Shown: piece by piece, positions 15,037 to 17,372 of the stretch | Position numbering within the stretch: position 1 is the stretch's first letter | Layout of the letters: each line of letters starts with the position of its first letter | DNA from: Chloroflexota bacterium | GTDB taxonomy: Bacteria > Chloroflexota > Anaerolineae > SpSt-600 | Assembly: GCA_011041825.1 (NCBI GenBank) | Contig: DRAO01000470.1 | Span: forward strand, 1-17,372 | Direction: 5' to 3' | Length of the DNA: 17,372 bases | Made by a program: the position numbers and the translations under genes | Notes under the pieces: model-generated | The model's database searches: none | Told to the model about the DNA's origin: nothing | Seen by the model: only the letters and a program-made list of their open reading frames with translations

Positions 15037-15085
15037 CAAGGCAGATTGCTTTCCAACGAGAGCTCCGCCTCGTTGAGATAATTGA

Positions 15086-15098
15086 TGGTACAGTACCA
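15086..15098. promoter_or_regulatory. Palindrome on the start point of the glycosidase promoter (candidate operator)
   Basis: TGGTACAGTACCA has perfect 6-bp arms around one central base and begins directly after the -10. It is unlike the TTAAACGTTTAA palindrome beside lacI, so a different regulator is suggested. It was seen only once in this window. Confidence 0.5.
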
Positions 15099-15126
15099 AT
15101 TATAAGCATTTTTACCACCCTGTCAA
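15099..15126 (-). promoter_or_regulatory. Consensus sigma-70 promoter of the glycosidase-like gene
   Basis: Minus strand: perfect TTGACA (15126-15121), a 16-bp spacer and perfect TATAAT (15104-15099). The expected start is near 15092, giving a leader of about 70 nt. A promoter this close to consensus would be very active unless repressed, which fits the palindrome lying on the start point. Confidence 0.85.
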
Positions 15127-15150
15127 CGATTTCGAACCTTTCGACGAATC

Positions 15151-15334
15151 GAGGGTGTTGAAAAACTCCGGGGTTGGAAACTACTCCGCAGGCTAGGGAT
15201 AGAAAAAGGGGGTGTTTTCTCGTGTGGGGGCGAAGCCCCCGCACGAGAAAACACTTCAAAAAATGCTTTTTAACCTGCCCTCGCCGGAGGGAACCATTTG
15301 AACAAGAACAGCGTGGCACTTCTTCAACATCCTC
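15151..15334. mobile_element. MITE-like inverted-repeat element between divergent promoters (184 bp)
   Basis: The ends, GAGGGTGTTGAAAAACT (15151-15167) and, read on the minus strand, GAGGATGTTGAAGAAGT (15334-15318), match at 14 of 17 positions as terminal inverted repeats. The element has no coding capacity and is centred near a 20-bp hairpin at 15212-15254. Possible target duplications TCGACGAATC and TCGAAATATC flank it but match at only 7 of 10 positions. It fills the space between the two promoters of the 415-bp gene-free region 15022-15436. No transposase is nearby. It could instead be a lone bidirectional structural element. Confidence 0.4.
15212..15254. repeat. 20-bp near-perfect hairpin inside the intergenic element
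   Basis: Arms 15212-15231 and 15235-15254 (GTGTTTTCTCGTG..GGGGGC and its complement) pair with a single G-T wobble and a 3-nt loop. On the minus strand the stem is followed by CCCC and TTTTT, terminator-like, yet no minus-strand gene ends there. Position between divergent promoters would insulate them from each other's transcription or supercoiling, or it is simply the core of a MITE. Confidence 0.75.
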
Positions 15335-15347
15335 TCGAAATATCAGG

Positions 15348-15376
15348 TTGACAAAATCAGCGATATGTGGTATATT
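15348..15376 (+). promoter_or_regulatory. Consensus sigma-70 promoter of the lacI-family gene
   Basis: Perfect TTGACA (15348-15353), a 17-bp spacer and TATATT (15371-15376). The expected start is near 15383, directly at the left edge of the palindromic operator, leaving about 54 nt of leader to GTG 15437. Confidence 0.85.
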
Positions 15377-15384
15377 TTAATCGT

Positions 15385-15398
15385 GTTAAACGTTTAAC
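15385..15398. promoter_or_regulatory. LacI-family operator at the lacI start point
   Basis: GTTAAACGTTTAAC is a perfect 14-bp palindrome with the central CG typical of LacI/GalR-family operators. It occupies about +2 to +16 of the lacI promoter, the classic position for autorepression. Its 12-bp core recurs at 16492-16503. Confidence 0.8.
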
Positions 15399-15436
15399 CT
15401 AACCTCCCATCGAAGAGCATCTATGAGGAGAAGGCC

Positions 15437-16453
15437 GTGGCGACCATAAAAGATGTGGCCAAACTGGCCGGGGTATCCATAGCCACCGTCTCCTATGTGA
15501 TAAACAACACCAAGCCGGTCAGCCCCGAAACCCGCCGCCGGGTGCTGGAGGCCATCGCCAAGCTGGATTACCACCCTAATGTCATCGCCCGCAGCCTGCA
15601 AGGCCGCCGCACCAATACCATCGGCTTCGTAATCTCCTCCCAGGTCAGGCGCCTCTCGGACCCCTTTTACCTCGAACTTATCTCCGGCATCGCCGACGAG
15701 GCCGCCAATCAAGGCTTCCACATCCTGTTCTCCATCTGCCCTGCTGAGACCCTGGAGGAAGTGGAACTCTACCGGGAGCTCGTGAAGACAGGCCGTGTGG
15801 ATGGCCTCATCATCCCCGACACAAGGCTCAACGACCCCCGCTTGACCTTCCTGCTCGAAGAGGATTTCCCCTTCGTCACTTTCGGGCGCTCAGACAAGGA
15901 GAAGGATTTCCCCTATGTAGACGTGGATGGCTTCACCGGAATATACCTGGCGATGGAGCACCTCATAAGCAGCGGACACTCTCGCATCGCCTTCATCGGG
16001 ATGCCCTCAGAATTGGTGTGCGCAGGCCATCGCCTGAACGGGTATAAAGCTGCCTTGAGCGAGTATAACCTGCCCTTCGACCAGAATCTGGTGGTGGAAG
16101 GTGACCTTACCCAGCAAGGGGGGTATCGGGCAATGCGGGAACTCCTCGCCCTTGAACCACCTCCCGATGCAGTGGTGGTTTGCAGTGACCTGATGGCTTT
16201 TGGGGCGATAAATGCCTTGCGGGAACAAGGCTTGAAGGCGGGGAAAGACATCGCCGTGGTCGGTTTCGATGATATCCCGATGGCTGCTCACTTTAACCCA
16301 CCCCTCACCACCATCCATCAGCCAATCTATGAAATTGGCAGCCGCCTGATAAAGATGCTCACGACCATCCTTAACGGCGATGAATTGGAGGAAAAGCACA
16401 TCATCTTGGAACCCTCCCTGGTAGTGCGCCAATCCAGCATCTCAAACGGCTGA
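15437..16453 (+). CDS. LacI/GalR-family transcriptional regulator (338 aa)
   Basis: The N-terminal helix-turn-helix is textbook: ATIKDVAKLAGVSIATVSYVINN with recognition helix SIATVSYVIN (residues ~14-23), then the hinge region HPNVIARSLQGRRTNTIG (~46-63). The rest is a periplasmic-binding-protein-like effector domain (DPFYLELISGIADEAANQGFHILFS, VDGLIIPDT, HLISSGHSRIAFIGMP, AVVVCSDLMAFGAINALREQGLKAGKDIAVVGFDDIPMA in separated blocks), which normally binds a sugar or a nucleoside. The C-terminal LVVRQSS is family-typical and the length is normal. The start is GTG 15437, preceded by GAGGAG; the GTG gives the usual M-A-T-I-K-D-V. Its own promoter carries a fitting operator, and the same core palindrome occurs before the downstream glycosyltransferase gene, so local regulation is likely. 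The effector is unknown. Confidence 0.96.
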   Translation: MATIKDVAKLAGVSIATVSYVINNTKPVSPETRRRVLEAIAKLDYHPNVIARSLQGRRTNTIGFVISSQVRRLSDPFYLELISGIADEAANQGFHILFSICPAETLEEVELYRELVKTGRVDGLIIPDTRLNDPRLTFLLEEDFPFVTFGRSDKEKDFPYVDVDGFTGIYLAMEHLISSGHSRIAFIGMPSELVCAGHRLNGYKAALSEYNLPFDQNLVVEGDLTQQGGYRAMRELLALEPPPDAVVVCSDLMAFGAINALREQGLKAGKDIAVVGFDDIPMAAHFNPPLTTIHQPIYEIGSRLIKMLTTILNGDELEEKHIILEPSLVVRQSSISNG

Positions 16454-16480
16454 GACTTGGCTCTGGGAAGAATTTTTTGT

Positions 16481-16510
16481 TTGCCAGTTGATTAAACGTT
16501 TAACCACAAT
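16481..16510 (+). promoter_or_regulatory. Weak promoter of the GT-B glycosyltransferase gene
   Basis: TTGCCA (16481-16486), an 18-bp spacer and CACAAT (16505-16510) form a plausible but imperfect promoter. The LacI-type palindrome fills the spacer, which makes the assignment more credible. Read-through from lacI is also possible because no clear terminator follows its TGA. Confidence 0.45.
16491..16504. promoter_or_regulatory. Second LacI-family operator, upstream of the glycosyltransferase gene
   Basis: ATTAAACGTTTAAC shares 13 of 14 bases with the palindrome at 15385-15398, including the full TTAAACGTTTAA core. It lies in the spacer of the predicted promoter, 94 nt before the TTG start, where a bound repressor would exclude polymerase. 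Confidence 0.75.
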
Positions 16511-16576
16511 AAGCTGCTGGGGACACAGGGAACTCTGGGGGAATCTCAACCCCGTGTTCTCTGCATCCTGCGGCTT
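16511..16576 (+). other. Foldable leader of the glycosyltransferase mRNA
   Basis: AAGCTGC (16511-16517) can pair with GCGGCTT (16570-16576). Inside this, GGGGACACAGGG (16519-16530) can pair with the CCCCGTGTTCTC region (16550-16561) with one mismatch. The structure ends 11 nt before the Shine-Dalgarno site. It might stabilise the 5' end or control translation; no known riboswitch was recognised. Confidence 0.35.
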
Positions 16577-16587
16577 ACAAAAGCGCT

Positions 16588-16595
16588 GGAGGTGA
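16588..16595 (+). promoter_or_regulatory. Ribosome binding site that selects a TTG start
   Basis: GGAGGTGA, essentially complementary to the 16S 3' end, lies with its GGAGG core 5 nt before TTG 16598. The next in-frame ATG (16727) would delete the conserved N-terminal glycine-rich loop, so TTG is the start. Confidence 0.8.
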
Positions 16596-16597
16596 CG

Positions 16598-17372
16598 TTG
16601 AAGCGGGATAGCAAGACCTGCCAAGGAAGCACAGAATTTGACCTCGCCATAATACACCTTACCTTTGAGGGAATTCAGACCTTTGGAGGTGGGGTGGCAA
16701 CGGTAATCCGGGGGCATTTAGGGGCAATGCCCCGCTTGCAACAGGAATTCGCCAAGCGGGGGGTGAAGCTCACGCCTTACTTCGCCGAAATCGCCTATGC
16801 CCCCGACCACCAGCGCCGTGACCCCGCTTATCAGAAAGAAGCCGAGAAATTAATCGCCTCCCTTGGCGGGGAAGTCCAATTTCTGGTGAACTTCACCCGG
16901 GGGCATCTCCCTAAGGCAGCGTGGGGCGTAAGCGATTTGGGCGAATTGGAGAACTGGAAAGCCGCCAGCGCCTCTGGTGCAGCCATAGCCCTTAACTGGG
17001 CTCGCCGCCATCAACGAGCCGTCATCTACGCCCACGATTCCCTCTTCGCCTTAGCGCCGGTCTACGCTTCCCTCCAAGCTTACGCCTATGGCGCTGACAT
17101 CACTGCCATCTACGTCGTCCACGCCACTGCCCTCCTCCACGAGATGCCTCTGCCCAACCCTCAGCGGCTGATGGTCGAGAGCGCCGCCATCCACTGGGCA
17201 AAAGTCACCCCTTTGGTCAAACTTGGCTGCATCAGCCGCTTTATGGCCCGCCACCTCAAGGAAGATTATGGAGCCCACGAGGAACACCTCGTCCCCACCG
17301 GAAACGGCATCAATCCTTCCGATCCCTTCTTCCGTCTCCGCAGCCGGGAGGAGATAACCGCCAAGCTAAGCG
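16598..17372 (+). CDS. GT-B glycosyltransferase, glycogen/starch-synthase-like, N-terminal part
   Basis: The frame is open from TTG 16598 to the window end (258 codons, C terminus missing). It shows the N-terminal Rossmann half of a retaining GT-B enzyme of the GT4/GT5 type. FEGIQTFGGGVATVIRGHLGAM (residues ~23-44, shown here as one motif region) matches the position of the KxGGLADV donor-binding loop of glycogen synthases. Further family-like blocks are VIYAHDSLFA (~142-151), IYVVHAT (~171-177), GCISRFMARHL (~210-220) and VPTGNGIN (~232-239), resembling the NGID motif at the domain junction. The enzyme would use a nucleotide-sugar to make an alpha-glucan, oligosaccharide or glycosylated solute; which one cannot be told. 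The upstream LacI-type operator suggests sugar-responsive repression. Codon use is rich in C-ending codons, like lacI. Confidence 0.85.
   Translation, partial: MKRDSKTCQGSTEFDLAIIHLTFEGIQTFGGGVATVIRGHLGAMPRLQQEFAKRGVKLTPYFAEIAYAPDHQRRDPAYQKEAEKLIASLGGEVQFLVNFTRGHLPKAAWGVSDLGELENWKAASASGAAIALNWARRHQRAVIYAHDSLFALAPVYASLQAYAYGADITAIYVVHATALLHEMPLPNPQRLMVESAAIHWAKVTPLVKLGCISRFMARHLKEDYGAHEEHLVPTGNGINPSDPFFRLRSREEITAKLS

Noticed and set aside
15022..15099. Longer start for the glycosidase-like gene at 15099, possibly adding a signal peptide
   Set aside because: The start would overlap the -10 element, the added residues are not a signal peptide, and ATG 15021 has an almost perfect ribosome binding site.
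15212..15254. The intergenic hairpin as a terminator of a gene
   Set aside because: The two flanking genes are transcribed away from it, so no gene end is served; it was kept as part of a MITE-like or insulating element.
16454..16480. Intrinsic terminator after lacI
   Set aside because: A T run exists at 16473-16478 but the only stem nearby (TCTCA/TGAGA) is 5 bp, overlaps the stop codon and is separated from the T run by 18 bases.

Overview
The window is 17.4 kb of bacterial DNA of medium GC content. It has strong Shine-Dalgarno sites and near-consensus sigma-70 promoters, and it carries 13 complete or nearly complete genes plus two genes cut by the window edges. Several products suggest a Chloroflexota (Anaerolineae-like) organism: the domain mosaic of the glycosidase-like protein, the membrane-anchored NERD-like protein and the large GT-C type membrane proteins. 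This is an inference from protein style; there is no rRNA or other marker here. No tRNA, rRNA, CRISPR array, prophage or intact transposase was seen.

Layout. (1) 1-318 (+): the C-terminal end of a membrane protein, convergent with the next pair. (2) 315-1636 (-): a coiled-coil protein with a C-terminal membrane anchor, followed in a TAATG overlap by a membrane NERD-like protein, with their own consensus promoter at 1669-1697. (3) 1712-6306 (-): two nucleoside-type ABC permeases, an SsnA-type aminohydrolase, a small two-helix membrane protein and methionyl-tRNA formyltransferase (fmt). The promoter at 6343-6371 reads into the permeases and ssnA. The substrate-binding lipoprotein and ATPase that normally accompany such permeases are absent. 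(4) 6472-8070 (-): CTP synthase (pyrG) with its own extended -10 promoter. (5) 8317-12209 (-): two overlapping polytopic GT-C-like glycosyltransferases. (6) 12298-13134 (-): a ThiF/MoeB/HesA-type E1-like adenylyltransferase that has lost the usual zinc cysteines. (7) 13210-15021 (-): a 603-residue multidomain protein with a clan GH-A glycosidase-like domain and no signal peptide. (8) 15437-16453 (+): a LacI-family regulator. (9) 16598-17372 (+): the first 258 codons of a glycogen-synthase-like GT-B glycosyltransferase starting at TTG, cut by the window end.

The right end (13.2-17.4 kb) is the most interesting part. A glycosidase-like gene and a LacI gene are transcribed divergently from two near-perfect promoters 0.4 kb apart. 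A 184-bp MITE-like inverted-repeat element with a 20-bp internal hairpin lies between the promoters. The same 12-bp palindrome, TTAAACGTTTAA, lies at the start point of the lacI promoter and again in the promoter region of the glycosyltransferase. This suggests LacI autoregulation and local control of the glycosyltransferase. The glycosidase promoter instead carries a different palindrome, TGGTACAGTACCA, at its start point.

The gene-free stretch over 300 bp is 15022-15436. It holds both divergent promoters, their palindromes and the MITE-like element. The other gaps are short: 6307-6471 and 8071-8316 contain promoters and palindromes, 12210-12297 holds nothing clear beyond a 5-bp TGTGG/CCACA inverted repeat (12241-12258), and 16454-16597 holds the glycosyltransferase promoter, operator and a foldable leader.
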